Shown here piece by piece: positions 36,101-49,250 of a DNA stretch of 64,000 bases. The notes below the pieces were generated by a model, which saw nothing but the letters and a program-made list of their open reading frames with translations, was not told the origin of the DNA and did no database searches. The position numbers and the translations under genes are program-made. This stretch comes from Rhynochetos jubatus (taxonomy: Eukaryota > Chordata > Aves > Eurypygiformes > Rhynochetidae). Every line of letters starts with the position of its first letter. The stretch's first letter is position 1. Where the stretch lies: positions 99,297,086 through 99,361,085 of the forward strand of contig CM050650.1 in assembly GCA_027574665.1 (NCBI GenBank), in the 5' to 3' direction.

Positions 36101-38487
36101 GCAGATAACTGAAAAGAAACTGATTTAGCAGATGGTTAGATGTGCATGGTGAAAAGCTATATATATGTATGGATATATATATAAATATATATTATTATGA
36201 ATATTTTTCCCATTGGGAAGAACGGCTGACCCAGTTCCGCTTCTTCTTTAGAAAGTGCTTCTTTCCAGACTAAACACAGACTTTGGGTGGGGTTGTGGGG
36301 TTTGTATGTATTGTACAGTACATATTTTCCCAGGAAGACACAATCTTGGAGTGACTCTGGCTAACCATGAAAGAGAAAGAGGGAGGCTTGCGGAGATGCC
36401 TGTGTTTGAAGGGTATTAGGGGAGGAATCTGCTTGCTATGGCATGGATGGAGAACCCTCTTGTTTCTGTTCCTAAACACTGGTTTGTTTACTTCGATAAC
36501 AAGGCAACTCTGACACATACATAATCTCCCACACTTATTGCTCCTGTTATTATTTTCTCTGCATGTTAAATTATGCAAAGAATTTTACCATGGCTACCTG
36601 CCTACTCATTGCCTGAGTTATGGAGGTAATTACGACACGGGCAGTTCTTTTTTTCTTCTCTTTTTAGCCACAGCAATTCCTTTCAGCTTGCTTTCATAGG
36701 CTCACCAACTAATAGAGTTTTGCAGAAAATTGATTGATTACAGTCTGATCATTCTAGGTGTCGTCTGGTGTTTCCACATAGCTGAGAATGAACAGTTTAT
36801 GAAGTGCCAATTGCAGCCTCCAGCTAAAGAAAGGCTCCCCAGGGTTTCAGGAGAGCTCTGGCTACTACCAGACTTTATAATTATTTCCCACACTTTTCCC
36901 CGTCCTCTCCTGCTTGTCCTTTCCCTTGTCTCTAACCCCCGCCGTTTAGGCAGGGTCACTGAACTTTAATTTTATGTCAGTGGCATTTGGCTGTAGAAGG
37001 GATTAAAGTCCGAGAAGCAGTGAGACTAGGTGACAGCGCGGGAGATGGAGGGAAGGAATGAGCACAGGCAGGAGAGAAAAATGGTCAAGCTTTGTAGGGA
37101 GGACAGCCCTCTTCTCAGTAGGCTATGGCCAATGTGCAGGGCTGGACACAGACCTGCTGGGCATGGGAAAGGTTCACAACAGAAAAGCAGCCTCTGCAGG
37201 AACTGGTATTACTGGGAGAGTTAGTCCTGCTCCTCTGTGCCTCACGTGGAGCATGATGTTATAGCACTGAGAGCTTTTCCCATGCCAGTAGAATTACAAA
37301 AGTGGAGGCAAGTTCATCGTGGTACGGAGAAGAAGGTGCATGCAGACAGAGAAAGTGCAAAGAACATTATAATGATAGATAATGTGCAAATGAAAGAGAA
37401 AATTAGTCCAGATATGGGTTTCTTCTCCTAGTAAGCCTTACAGGTGACAGGAGAAGTTTTTTTCTCAATCCCTCATGGCAGAGCAACTACCTCAACATCT
37501 CCCAGTACTTGGCTTCCCAGGAAAACTTTTCATCCTTACAAAATAAAATGCAGCTCCCCCCACCCTTCAGTATGTGTGTGCAGGGAGTACACAGACGGGC
37601 TACTAACATTTGCAGCCATAAATAACGTAGAAGCGAGCTTTTAAAAACCACAGGTTAAAGGATGAGGGCTGCCATGACGCACACAGAGAGGTTGAGATCA
37701 GAGAAGCAGCTAAAAGGGGTTGGGAGAAACAATGAATCCCCTTGTTCTGAGTCATATTTATGAGTGCTCCATTGCACCTAAAGTTCATATTTTATTGGCT
37801 AGGCCATGGGGTTTCCCCATTTGCTCATCTCTTAAAATAACACCCCTGGTTAAAATTTCCTATAAAATACAGAAATGCTACAACAGGCAGAACTTGTCAA
37901 CCCTGACAACTACATTATTTAAGTTTGTGGGTGGGGTACACCAAGCAGGAGCCGGTTTATGTTTTGTACTGAATTATGAATTTGTTTCTGTAAAAAAAAA
38001 AAACCTGTAAAACTAGTAGAAAAGGAGGGGGTTTACAGCTCAGCCCTCCACTCAGAAACTTCCTACTATTATTGAGAGATGCTCCAAAAGGTGAATCTAA
38101 ATGTTTAGTTCCCAACTCTCTTTTTGAGCAACTGCTCTGGTGCAATACATCAAGAACTTGGCTTTATCAGCCATAATTATACAACTCAATGGCATGTGTG
38201 TTACCTTGCCAAAACGTGGCTTTACTTTTTTTCCCAGTGTAACTCTGGGCAAACTGAGGCAACAATTATTAATGAGTCAGAGCCCTGGAAAACAATCAAG
38301 AAAGCTAGTGCTGGTACATAATATATATCCATAGCTGACAAACACTGGCTTTGCAAAAGGAAAATGCCACCTAACTGTCTTTTTGGAGGAGAATCAGAAG
38401 GAAGTAGGAAATTGAGCAGCTGAAATTTCTGTTAGGTTTAGCTTTATCTGACTTAGCAATATTACCCATTCAGATCTCATGAGAACC

Positions 38488-38526
38488 TAAGGGTCTTTCC
38501 CAACCTCAATGATTCTGTGAGTCTAT
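38488..38526 (+). repeat. Short CR1 3' tail remnant
   Basis: GGGTCTTTCCCAACCTCAAT followed by GATTCTGTGAGTCTAT matches the last 35-40 bp of a CR1 element. It is isolated and the 5' boundary is unclear. Confidence 0.5.
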
Positions 38527-39904
38527 CCCTTTGTAGACTGTGTCTATGAAATGAAAATATTGTTGTTCTAATTCTCATGTATTTGACTGTAGTCAAATTA
38601 ATGAAGCTATGTTCATATTATGTGGAAAAGTTGTACCCATAATCCAGAGTAATTATGACAAATTAATAACAATTTGTCTAGTAATATCCATTTAAAACAT
38701 GTTTTTTTAAAGATAGGGGGATATATTGGGGAGATATATTAGAAAGATACTGTGTTAGACTTTTGCGATATGGATGGCATCAGTTATGGAGATAGAGGTG
38801 TTCAGTTCTGTCCTGGTATACCTGGACTACAAAAGAAGAATGAGCAGGGACAATGAATGATTTATGAGTCTGATTTTGGCGCAGCAGGCAGATGGCACCT
38901 GATGGCACTTGGTGCCTGGAGCCACGGAACTCTAGGATTACCGTCTGCAAAAACATTAGCTGAGAAATCAAGAGTGGGTGAACAGTAATGTGGATGATAA
39001 ACCGTGGGAGCAAGAGCAAGCCCAGCATACTACTTCATGACAGCTGTGGTCTTTGTGATGATTTATGATGCCTGAGATCCAGCAGAAACATAGCTTTGGG
39101 AAGGTTGTTCCCAAGGTTACCACAACTGGGGTATCTGTCAATAACTACAAGTCATAACAAGCTAGTGATCCCAAAGGTTAATCTGCGACTCATGACCAGG
39201 TTACCTTTCTGCCTCATCAATGAAATGTGTGCAGATGTCTTGCAGTAAGACTGTCCCAGCCTCAGCCTAGACTAAACCTGAAAGTCAGGGAGTGAAATAC
39301 GTTAGCAGTCAAATAGGAAAAACCTGAAGAGCCACAGATAGAGAATGAAAACAGTGTGCCTCTGGTTTCCACTCCATAAAATTAGGATGGGCAAATACTT
39401 CTGTGTTCATTTTCACTTGTTCACTCTCCTTCCTTGATGTTGCAGAGTAGTGGAAAAACTTTCTTCTTGCTTACCCTCTTTTTACTCTGACTGTGCTCTC
39501 TGTAAAATACTTTGCTCCTAAAAGCCTTGCAACACCTTGCATTTCCTCATGGTGATCTCAAGCATTATTTTAGGAAGGACTAAAAAAGGGCGTTGCATAG
39601 AGGCCTCAAGTCTGTTTACTGTTATGAAAACGGGCAGTTTTACAAAATAATGAAAAAGAAAAAAGAAACACTGGAATTAAAGCACAAAACTTGAGATTTG
39701 AGATCTGGAGCAATGGAAAGATTATTTAGCTCTTGTACTCAGAACAGAGATTGGTGCCTCTCTGAGACATGTGCATGCGTATCGGCCTGTGTGCATGGCT
39801 TTGTGTATGTAATATAGAAAGCATGTAAATCTCTACAGTTTTAGTAATTGGGATTTTTTCCCCCTTAAATCATAATATTCTTTCCCATCAATACTATGTG
39901 GCTT

Positions 39905-40015
39905 TAGCAGCCCTGACCTTTCAAGCTGCCTGCTTGGGCCAGTGTTTATCAGATGACCGTTTGACCTCCTTGTTAATTGTACTTAATTACATCCTGTTGT
40001 AACATTTTGAAATAA
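39905..40015. promoter_or_regulatory. Candidate intronic element with nuclear-receptor half sites
   Basis: TGACCTTT (39914-39921), TGTTTAT (a forkhead core, about 39942-39948) and a TGACCG-TT-TGACCT direct repeat with 2-bp spacing (39954-39967) are followed by GTTAATTG and TTAATTAC, all in about 75 bp without simple repeats. This looks like enhancer DNA in BMP5 intron 1, but the claim rests on motif reading alone. Confidence 0.2.
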
Positions 40016-41110
40016 GGAGGAGAGTTTATGGATCTGCTCCAAGAAGCTGAAGACTACAACAGCAGCAGAGTCCAGTGGTATGAGGTGTTGAGTACTCTCG
40101 TAGTTAAGTCAATAAGAGCTGTGCCTTGTCCAATTGATTGCAAAATCAGATCCTTAAACCGTTTCTTTTCCATTTAGGATCCTTAGTACTTCTGAGAATA
40201 AAATCACACAATTTTCTTTGTTCTGAGAAGGGCTTCTCCTCTCTGATTCTGAGCTTGGAGCTTTCTCCAAAGAGACCAAGGAAGGAGTGAGAGGCCTGTC
40301 AACAGTACTGCAAGGGCTGAAGTTCACATATGATGATATAAAAGAGACAAGCATCTGTTGCCACAAGTGATCTCTCTGTGGTTTTCCAAAACTTCAGAGT
40401 TCCTTAGGCTTCCCTAGAATTGCCAGTTCCCATGAGCTTTTTGAGACTTGTATAATATATGCTATGAGATTTTCTGACCATTGATGATTTATGGGCACAT
40501 CTAAGCTTTCATTGAAGAGCAGCAATTATCCCCTGTAGTTGCAGAAAAACAAAAATGAAAACAAATCAACATCCAGAAATAGATGCAGTTCTTGAAAATG
40601 GGGACTCTAAAGGCTCAGAAAGCAACTTCAAACACTTATTATTTTATAATGCTTTTTATATAGCTGATAGCTTTTGAAACACATGGGCTTGGCCAGATTG
40701 CTTCTCTTCTCCCTAAAGATGAGATATACGCTTCCTCTACTGTTGTTCCACAGTTCACTTTCCACATACTTAAAAGGTTATAGTAAACTTGATTTTCTAA
40801 AATTAATGAAGACAAAAAGGAATAGAAATTATAAAATAATTAATACTGGGTGAAAATCTAGTCCCAAGATCTAAGGATCACAAGTCAAAAGAACACACCT
40901 TCGATTTTATTTTATTAAAACACTAATAACTAAACTTCTTGGAGAATGAAGTGCCATGAAGACTTAATTGTCTGTAGTAGTAAACTACACATTATTACGG
41001 AATTTTTGTAAAAGCTTATCTTCCAGCATGAGTCATATTCTAGATAAAAAAGACAAGTTACATAGTGCTGTACTGTGAGACTCTGGGCTGACACAATACT
41101 GCCCATGTAA

Positions 41111-41340
41111 ATTTAGATTGGATATCAGGAAGGAGTTCTTCCCGGAGAAGGTGGTGAGGCACTGGAACAGGTTGCCCAGAGAAGCTGTGGGTGCCCCATC
41201 CCTGGGAGTGTTCAAGGCCAGGCTGGATGAGGCTTTGAGCAACCTGGTCTAGTGGAGGGTGTCCCTGCCCACGGCAGGGGGCTTGGAACTAGATGATCTT
41301 TAAGGCCCCTTCCAACCCAAACCATTCTGTGATTCTATGT
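41111..41340 (+). mobile_element. CR1 LINE 3' end
   Basis: This 5'-truncated CR1 starts at ATTTAGATTGGATATCAGGA. It has TTCTTCCCGGAGAAGGTGGT, GAGCAACCTGGTCTAGTGGA and GGAACTAGATGATCTTTAAG, and ends CCATTCTGTGATTCTATG. It is close to the copies at 7545 and 55629 and so belongs to a similar, fairly young avian subfamily. It lies in sense orientation in BMP5 intron 1. Confidence 0.93.
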
Positions 41341-41705
41341 TTATCACTGTGAACTGAACAGTATTGTTGTGAAGTCTTTCAGGTAACAAAGGTTAAACCT
41401 ATAGTTCAACTACACACAATTGCATATACATAGATAAGTGTTCTTTACGTGTTGATTTAAGTTACAAAGTTATATGGTTAAAAATAAAATACAGAATTTT
41501 CTGAATATCACAGTGAGTTACTCAAAACAGCGAGTTTAAATCCTCATTGGTTTTAAGCAATAGTAAGTATAACTGAAATCAAACAATTAGATTTGGTGAC
41601 TTTCAGTGAAGACTGGCTTATTTTTTAGAATTTTAAGAGGTATATGTAATTTAGTATTGCTTATCAAAGTAGTTTAAAATTAGGTATTATTTCAAAATAA
41701 AGTTG

Positions 41706-41820
41706 CCTTGCCTTGCCTTGCCTTGCCTTGCCTTGCCTTGCCTTGCCTTGCCTTGCCTTGCCTTGCCTTGCCTTGCCTTCCCTTCCCTTCCCTTCCCTTC
41801 CCTTCCCTTCCCTTCCCTTC
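41706..41820 (+). repeat. Compound pentanucleotide microsatellite (CCTTG)14(CCTTC)9
   Basis: Fourteen perfect CCTTG units (41706-41775) pass without interruption into nine perfect CCTTC units (41776-41820), 115 bp in all, flanked by TTG on the left and TCATAG on the right. The units differ only at the fifth base. It lies in BMP5 intron 1, about 370 bp after a CR1 tail. Confidence 0.98.
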
Positions 41821-42961
41821 TCATAGCTATTGAATATGGGTCTTCAAAAAGTAGTATTTTTTAATCACTTCTTCAACTATTGAATTAATAATCATGTTTA
41901 CTGAAGCTATATATTATAATGAGGTTACCTTTACAAGGAGATTAATTTTTATATATATAAAATCTTGAATTTAAGTAAATATATTTCAAATTATATTTTA
42001 TAAAATGTATATACTTACACATTTTTATGTATATCTATATAGTAATGGAAAATCCAGACAGTTTATGTTATGGAATGAATACCAGGTAGATTGAGTTCAT
42101 GTTGCAATTACGTGTCACCACACTGGGTAAGCATGGAGGGAGTAATATCATTAATATTAATAATATATTTCCATTTTGTTTTCCCAGCAGTTGTGTTTTG
42201 CTTTCTCCATATTTACATTTATTCCTTAGAAATAAAAGAATAATAGGATGTGCTTACTAGCATGTGTGTGTGTACAGGAGAGACCTAGTGTAAAAGGGGT
42301 TCATGACAGGACTCAAATCAATGAAAAGGGCACACACCTGTAGCACAAATGTGGTTCCATGGGCACAGCTCCCAAATAAGTTGTGACCTGTTCATCCTGT
42401 GTTTACATTACCATTTTCTGTCATACAGGAATGAAACTTCTTTTATTAATATTACATCATTTTGAGTCAATGAAATTTACCACAGACTCCGTTAAACCAT
42501 GCTGCTTCAGCTTGTCCACAAGTAGGGAGTGTGCTCTCATCAAAATGGGAATGAAAGCAATACCCCAGAAGATGAGACTGTGCTGTTTCCAGTTTGGGGG
42601 ATGGACAACAGATGGTTCTAAATTACCTGAAAAAGAAAACCAGACCTGTCACCAAAGATTAGGGCAGTAGTCACTTGTAGCCCTAACAGAAACAAAGGTT
42701 TAGTGCAGACACCTGCAAAGGCTGATCAGATGCTGTAAAATGCAAGCCAATATTCTTAATGGTGTTGTACCAAAACGATTGCATTTGAAGTAAAAGCTCT
42801 ATGTTAGTGGTCAGATTCCCACTCCCTGCTTGTTCTTACTCTCTGCTCAGAAAGATACCCAAATTTTAAAGATTAATTAAGATACATCAGCTCTACTATT
42901 AGGAGTGGAGAGAAGCCATTACTGTAGCATGCACTACAAGCTTCGGGAGATCATCTTTCCA

Positions 42962-42997
42962 GAGATGTGTTACACCTCTGAGATGTGTTATACCTCT
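42962..42997 (+). repeat. 18-bp tandem duplication
   Basis: GAGATGTGTTACACCTCT (42962-42979) is directly followed by a copy (42980-42997) with one C-to-T change. This is probably a replication-slippage duplication. Confidence 0.85.
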
Positions 42998-43104
42998 GCA
43001 ACCAGCCTGGGTTTGTAAAGAACTTGGTGAGGAATATGAGAAATGCAGTCCCAGGTGGAATAACGGTGAAAATGTAGAATGATTCTAGCATGCCCCTGGT
43101 CCTT

Positions 43105-43200
43105 GTCAACCGGCTCTAGGTGGCCCTGCCTGAGCAGGGGGCTTGGAGCAGATGACCTCCTGGAGTGCCTTACAACCTCAGCTGTTATGTGACTCTGTGA
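43105..43200 (+). mobile_element. Older CR1 LINE 3' end
   Basis: CCGGCTCTAGGTGGCCCTGC, CTGAGCAGGGGGCTTGGAGC and AGATGACCTCCTGGAGTGCC, ending TTATGTGACTCTGTGA, match the 3' end of a different and more diverged CR1 subfamily than the copies at 41111 and 55629. Confidence 0.85.
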
Positions 43201-46200
43201 CAGAGTGGTTACAGAGAAGGGGGATCTTACTCGTCTTATACATGGACATCAATCGTTCCTACTGTTTGGATTATTTTTTTCAGTGGAGCGATGATCTTGC
43301 TCAGACAGTTCTGTATGCTTGAAGTGTTATGCTTTTTCTTTCTACTTTGGAATTTTCTTGCCTTTTTCATCATTTTGACAATCCTGGTCTCTCTCCCCAT
43401 GTCTGTCCAAAGTAACCTACTGTGAGGGATCAACGCCTATTGTCATGATACCTGAGCTCTTTCATGGCACAAATATGTTTTGTGAAGACTGCTTTTCCTT
43501 TCCTGTGGCAGCTAGGTGCAGTGTTGGATGGCCAACCTTGGGATATTTTATTTCACCAAGTCAGTGAGTTTATGCCCTGAAAAAGGGTTGAAATGTTCAT
43601 TAACTTTGGTAAGATTTTTTTCAGGAAAAAAAGTCCAGATGTTTTTTTCAGTCTTGATGAGGGGATTCATTCTGCATGGGGGAGTTATATGTGGGTGAAA
43701 TAATCTCTCTGCACAAATAAATCATGATCAGATTAGACTACCAGAGCTGCAGAGGAGAGGGTGGCGTTTGAATCAGTATAAAAAGCTGTTAAAATCACAG
43801 CCAGCTCCCAACTGGCTGTTAAAACCTGCTGTCTGAAAGTGCCACTCACCACTGCTGCCCAGTCTCCTGGCTGCTTTTCCTCCCCATAAGTCCTCCTGTT
43901 TGCCCCTGGGGGTAATGTCTGGGAGGGCCTGTCCTGGCTCTGCTTCTGGCCCCATACCACTGCTTAGGGTGTCCGATGTGGGTTATTGGTGTTGGCCAGT
44001 AGCAAGCATGCACAGGGCAAACCTTCAAAAGGAGGGCTAATGATTTATATAAGATGAAACCCCAATCTGTTTACATTTTTAATTTTTAAGGTGATGACTC
44101 AGTTGCTACAGTGGTTAGCCCTGTATACACTTGTGCACACAAAGTATAAACTTGAAGCATTCTGAATTTATTTGAGCCATGCTGAGATACTATTTAAGCA
44201 CATGGCCTGTGATCGGCTATTTATTGCAAGTGTATTTAATATCTTATATATAATATAGCATATAAAAAATTTAATTTATTTTTCTGCATTTTTCTGCTTT
44301 CTAAATGAGATATTCTTGAGGATTTCCTTCCTCATCAGTGTTACAGCTGGACTGTTTTTTATGGAACATTTGGTCAGTGTTAATGGGTATGGGTAATATT
44401 AAAATACTCAGACGTGAGCACAGGGCAAGCAGAAAATAGTGCCTATCCAGTCATATCCAGCTTGGCATGTAGATACAACTTCCATGGAAGCTTTTCTGAC
44501 AAACTCCACAGTGGGATATGGATGGAGTTTGTTATAAGACATGTGAATGGTACATGGCGGAGTGACTTCCCACCTCTGGGTGGAAGTGAGCAGAGGGTTA
44601 ACATGAGCAGCAACTAAGGAGATGTGGGAAGATAGAATGGGCTTTAATGTTTAGTTTTTACTCCCCTGCCAGTTGCCCTATGATGATAGATGCCCTTTCA
44701 CCCTTCTCAGAAGTTATGTTCCATCTGTATACTTTTACAGTGTCAAAACAGTTATAACTTACACCTATTTTCTGACCATTGGATCCCAGAGGTATAACTT
44801 TTGTTCCTATTCAGTTGCAGCTGAACCCAAGAGGAATCTTTTTTTCTGTCATTTGTTAACCTTGAGGTTGTGTTGATCTGACATCCTGACTTTCACACAC
44901 AGTCAGAATCCTGGGAATAATTGTTAGTTTTCTTTGTGACGATCTGTGATTAGAGAAAAACAAAATTAAATATGAGAAAAAAAGGAAATCTATTGGTAGA
45001 TGATATCAAGCTGTTCCGGCTTTGCCAAAGCCCAGGCAAAACAGGCATCATTACAAATGCAGACAAAATTAACAACCTCTGACATGGTGGTGTAAGGATT
45101 AGCTAATTTATCTACGTACTATTAGTTCAGAACTACGTCATACAGTGGTCTTCTCTCTGATCTGTTCCATTCTTTCAAGTAAAGATTTATTTATCATTGA
45201 TGAAAATTAACGCAACAAAAAACCTAGTGGATATGCATTTTTAAGCACATCATTGGTTTTGATCATTGGAGTGCCTTTGTAATATAGTGTGACTTAAAAC
45301 AACTAAGAAATCAGAGATTCCATACTTGTTACATTCAAAATGGCAAACTGCAAGTGATTTTTCCTTCATTGCCTCCTCCTAGACCCTTGGTTGCGCTGCT
45401 TCTCTGTTTTGGCACACATTACTAGTGACAGCACGAAATAGGTCCAAATATGACCAGTGACTGTTAATCCTAGACTGGACTTTCAACTTCAAAATTTATG
45501 GAAGAAGATTCAGCTGAGATTTATTCTACTACTGTTAGTAGAATTAAAAAACACATCTATGCAGTGTATCTTTTCTTGTGCTTCGTGCTACAGTTGAACA
45601 ACTGGAGTGAAAATTTTGCATTTGGGAAGTTGAACGAAACAGTGCATTATAGTGTCAAAACCAGAAAAAAAATTATATTTTGAGGAATCACTTTTTCAAT
45701 TATCTTTTATATTAAAATTGTGATGGTATCCAGACCTAGACTCTCATAATTCTGTTCACTTCCAAAACTCAATCTCTTTATTGTGGTTGCTTATTCCTGT
45801 TGCATTGGCCAGCGTTAAACCAGCATAAGAAAAGCAGGGTGTTGCTTTTCCGCTTATTCTGTATCAACAACTGAAAGCCTTCCAGCATTTAATTATTATT
45901 GGAGCAGCTGCTGCGTAGCACTTGTTTTGACTTGTTGAGCAAGTGCATTTGACTTGGAAGATACAGAGAAGAGTAAACTAAATTAATAACACATGTTTAC
46001 CAATGAATTTTTCAACGGAACTTTTGCTGTTGAATGAGGACCAACAGTTTCATTAAAAAATCTATTTTATCCCATATTTCACTGTGAAATAACAAGAAGG
46101 CATCATAGGTAATCTCACAATGTACAGAATACCAGGGAGATAATGTGTGAGAATGCTGAGCTCAGTTATTCCTCTTTGATCAAGGCATTTCTTTAGGTCT

Positions 46201-46786
46201 GTGCTTATAAAAGTTGCTGGCAAGCACTTTTATACAGTTCCTGGGAACTCTTTCGTGCTCAGGGTGAATGCTGAAAGCTTTTAATTGCTAACTGAGCTCT
46301 AATTCTTAAAATATTTAATGAAAAAAAATTGAAATCTTTCCTTTTACATGTTCACTTATAGTCTACCATGTTTTTGTAACTTCCATTATTTGCCCAGTTG
46401 CTGCCTACCACTTACTAAAGTTGAATACATTGCTTGTGTTCTTTGAGGGGATTAGAAAGTAGAAATCACGTAATTTCAAACTCCACCTTAATAGTAATTT
46501 AGTGTTTCAAACTGTTTTGACTTTTTCAAATGTGTATTTTGTTAATTGGTAAGACTCTATCAGACCTTATTGACTAGAACCACGAAAAGAAAACCTTAAT
46601 ATTTTAATAATAGAACAGTGCTTTCCTGGTCAGTCTCAAAAGATGTAATATTAATGCTTGGGTAAGATACATGAATATTCTAACTCATTTTTTAATAAAG
46701 TGTGGGATATTGAAATACATTTCTTTTATGAGGGATAAAGAAAGAAAACCAGCATGTCCTTGAAAAAAGCCCAGGCAATGTACTAC

Positions 46787-46803
46787 TTTTTTTTTTTTTT
46801 TTT
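46787..46803. repeat. Poly-T run (17 nt)
   Basis: Seventeen consecutive T within intron 1 with no recognisable element attached. Confidence 0.95.
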
Positions 46804-48939
46804 ATTATGGTTTTCCTTTTTATTCTTGCTCTAGATTCTGTTGCAGTCACTGAAGGTTTTCTTATTGACTTTATCTTGACTTGAATTACCTTGCAATTCA
46901 TACAGTTCAGTAATTCTGTGCAATTATGGTAGGGGTATTCTACCATTAAAGGTCTGGATTCAATAAACAATAGATGTTTTTTCATTTATTGAAACTGCCA
47001 CTAACTGCACAGTGTTTCATCAAATGATTTCAAACTGTCCCTAATTTAGTTAAGCAAAATAGCCAAATGTTGCTCATTGATGTCAGTAGCTGACTGAAAG
47101 TTAAGAATTTAGTGAAACAACTCTAAATTTACAGCAGTGTAACTTGCTTCAGAATATGACCTATCAAGATTTCTGCTTTGTGTTTTAATAAGAAAGTATA
47201 TTTTATGTAAAAGCAATTTACAGCATTCTTTCTAAACCACATCTGTAAATCTATAACTACTTTAAATACAACCAGTCTAATAATAATAAATACAGAGAAA
47301 TTCAAATATACAGTCCTGCAATAAAGCAGTTCTTAAGAAAAAGAACTGTTGCAATGAAAAAAAGTAGTTTTTGCAGCCTTACCCTCCCTGATTAAGCAAA
47401 CTTCTCACTGATTACGGAAATAGTTTTGCCTCAGTCAGAAGGGCATCAGAATTTGGGTTAAGATTCTGACAATGAGTTTTGTGTTTAAGATAGGATATGT
47501 GTGGAATGTAATTCTGGGGACACTGATTTTCAACCTCTGCCTGCATTTTTGACTTAAGGGCTCCTTATATGCCTGCTCTTGGGCTTTGAGTATGAGCTGA
47601 TCCATTTTGATTGGAGACAAGTTTCAAAAAGTTCCCACTTCAGAAGGTAAATTTTGAACATCCCCAAGACACAAAGGCAGACATGACTGAAGCCTCTGCA
47701 ATGTATTTTCCCACCTCAGACTGGGGAAGGAGATGAAGAGGGATCTGCAGGGTTATTGAACCTAAATAACCAACTTTCCTTTACTACGGGATATAGAATA
47801 GTAAGGGAGGCATCAGCCTCCCTGATGAAGATGGGTAAAAAGAAACCACCAGATGGTGAAGATGGGTAAAAGAAATGTAGAAGACTTGATGCTAAAGGGA
47901 GAAGAAGCAAGTGGGTGTATGATGTTGAAGTTCTGTATTTAAAACAGCTGAATGCTTATCTCCTAAATGCCTAATATAAAATTTAAAAAAAAAAACCAAA
48001 ATGGGTACGGGAACAAAAACTTATTTTGTTGTCATTTTGACCCCCAGCCCCTGCATTTCTTCCATGCAGTGGCCCAGGATGTCCCACCACTGGGCTACTC
48101 ATCATCCTGGCAGTTAGAATACGGTCATCGGAAAGCAGCTGATAGGGATTGAAATATCCTTTGACTGAGCAAGGGCTATCTCTTAGTCCTATTTTCTGGA
48201 GCTGCAGATGACTAAAGGGGAAATGTAGATAAACTCCTCTGTTCTTCCTACTGACTGGTGCAAGACAGCTGAGCCTTAGCAAACAGAAGTGTCTCTCCAC
48301 TGACTGTGCCAGATGTCTTTGGTGTCCGAAACAATCCTTTAAGGACAGGTGACTATATTAATCAATTTCAGTGTCTAACTCAAAATAGGTTTCCTGAGTC
48401 CGAATCCCAGATCAGGATTGTTACCATTTTAGAAAACAGATTAAACCTGTTAAAGCAGTAGTGCTTAGAGAAAGATTTACATTGTTTGCTAATTTATTTT
48501 TTTTTAATAATCTCTTTAGGAAAGTTTAACCTAAGTTTCTAGAGTCAATGTTCTTTTTCTACAGTGTAGAAGCCTAAAACAAGTTAGAAAGCTTTAGAAT
48601 ATATATTTTTTTAAAATGTGTTATCTGGTCTACCCGTCTGAGAATGATGTTCTGATGAATGTGTTTCTTAACTTCTCTCTGAAGCACTTCATTAAAATGT
48701 TTACACCTAGCATAACTTTTTTTTTTTAATCCTTCATTCTTCTCTAGGATTATATCTTTTCTCTTATCCCCATGCCCTATAAAATATTTGTTGCCTTATT
48801 TTGTAAAAAGTGAGTCAGTTTAAATAGTCTAATTGTGATAGAGAGAATGTGTTTCTAGAATTTGAATGTTGGAGAGGAGCAAGAATGAGGTAAACAGCTA
48901 TTTGATGTCTGTCCTTTCACAGTAGCACAATAGCTAATT

Positions 48940-49250
48940 CCTAGGGCCTCTGACCTTTAAGTGTCCTGTAACAGAGCACTTGCATTAATCTGTTGCTTAT
49001 CTGTCACCTACCACATTTGATATTTCCAGCCTCTGCTTTCAATTATCAGTCATTTGAGGCTGCACTGAGTAATTTCAGGAGAAAACGCCTGGAACCTTTG
49101 ACCTGTTTTTGTCAGATAACCACAAGTGTTCACTGTAGATAAACTATCATTTCATTACATTCAAGATGTAAACGAGTGTCGTTTGTAGTGTATCAGCTTA
49201 CTGTAACCTTTATCACCTTGAAGTGATTAAAACTGACTGGTTTACTTAGT
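48940..49250. promoter_or_regulatory. Candidate intronic enhancer with DR1 and RUNX motifs
   Basis: This is a 300-bp repeat-free block with TGACCTTT (48951-48958), GGAACCTTTGACCT (49091-49104; its reverse complement AGGTCA-A-AGGTTC is a DR1 nuclear-receptor element) and AACCACAA (49118-49125, RUNX) right after GATAA. Its even composition contrasts with neighbouring AT-rich DNA. It lies in BMP5 intron 1, about 4.4 kb before exon 2. RUNX input would fit a skeletal BMP gene, but that is inference. Confidence 0.27.

Noticed and set aside
41706..41820. The CCTTG/CCTTC tract as telomeric or satellite DNA
   Set aside because: The unit is pentameric, short (115 bp) and isolated in an intron; it is a microsatellite, not TTAGGG-type or higher-order satellite.
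47848..47861. CCACCAGATGGTGA as a CTCF site
   Set aside because: It matches the left half of the core but lacks the GGCAG/GGCGC right half, so it is much weaker than the site at 8683.
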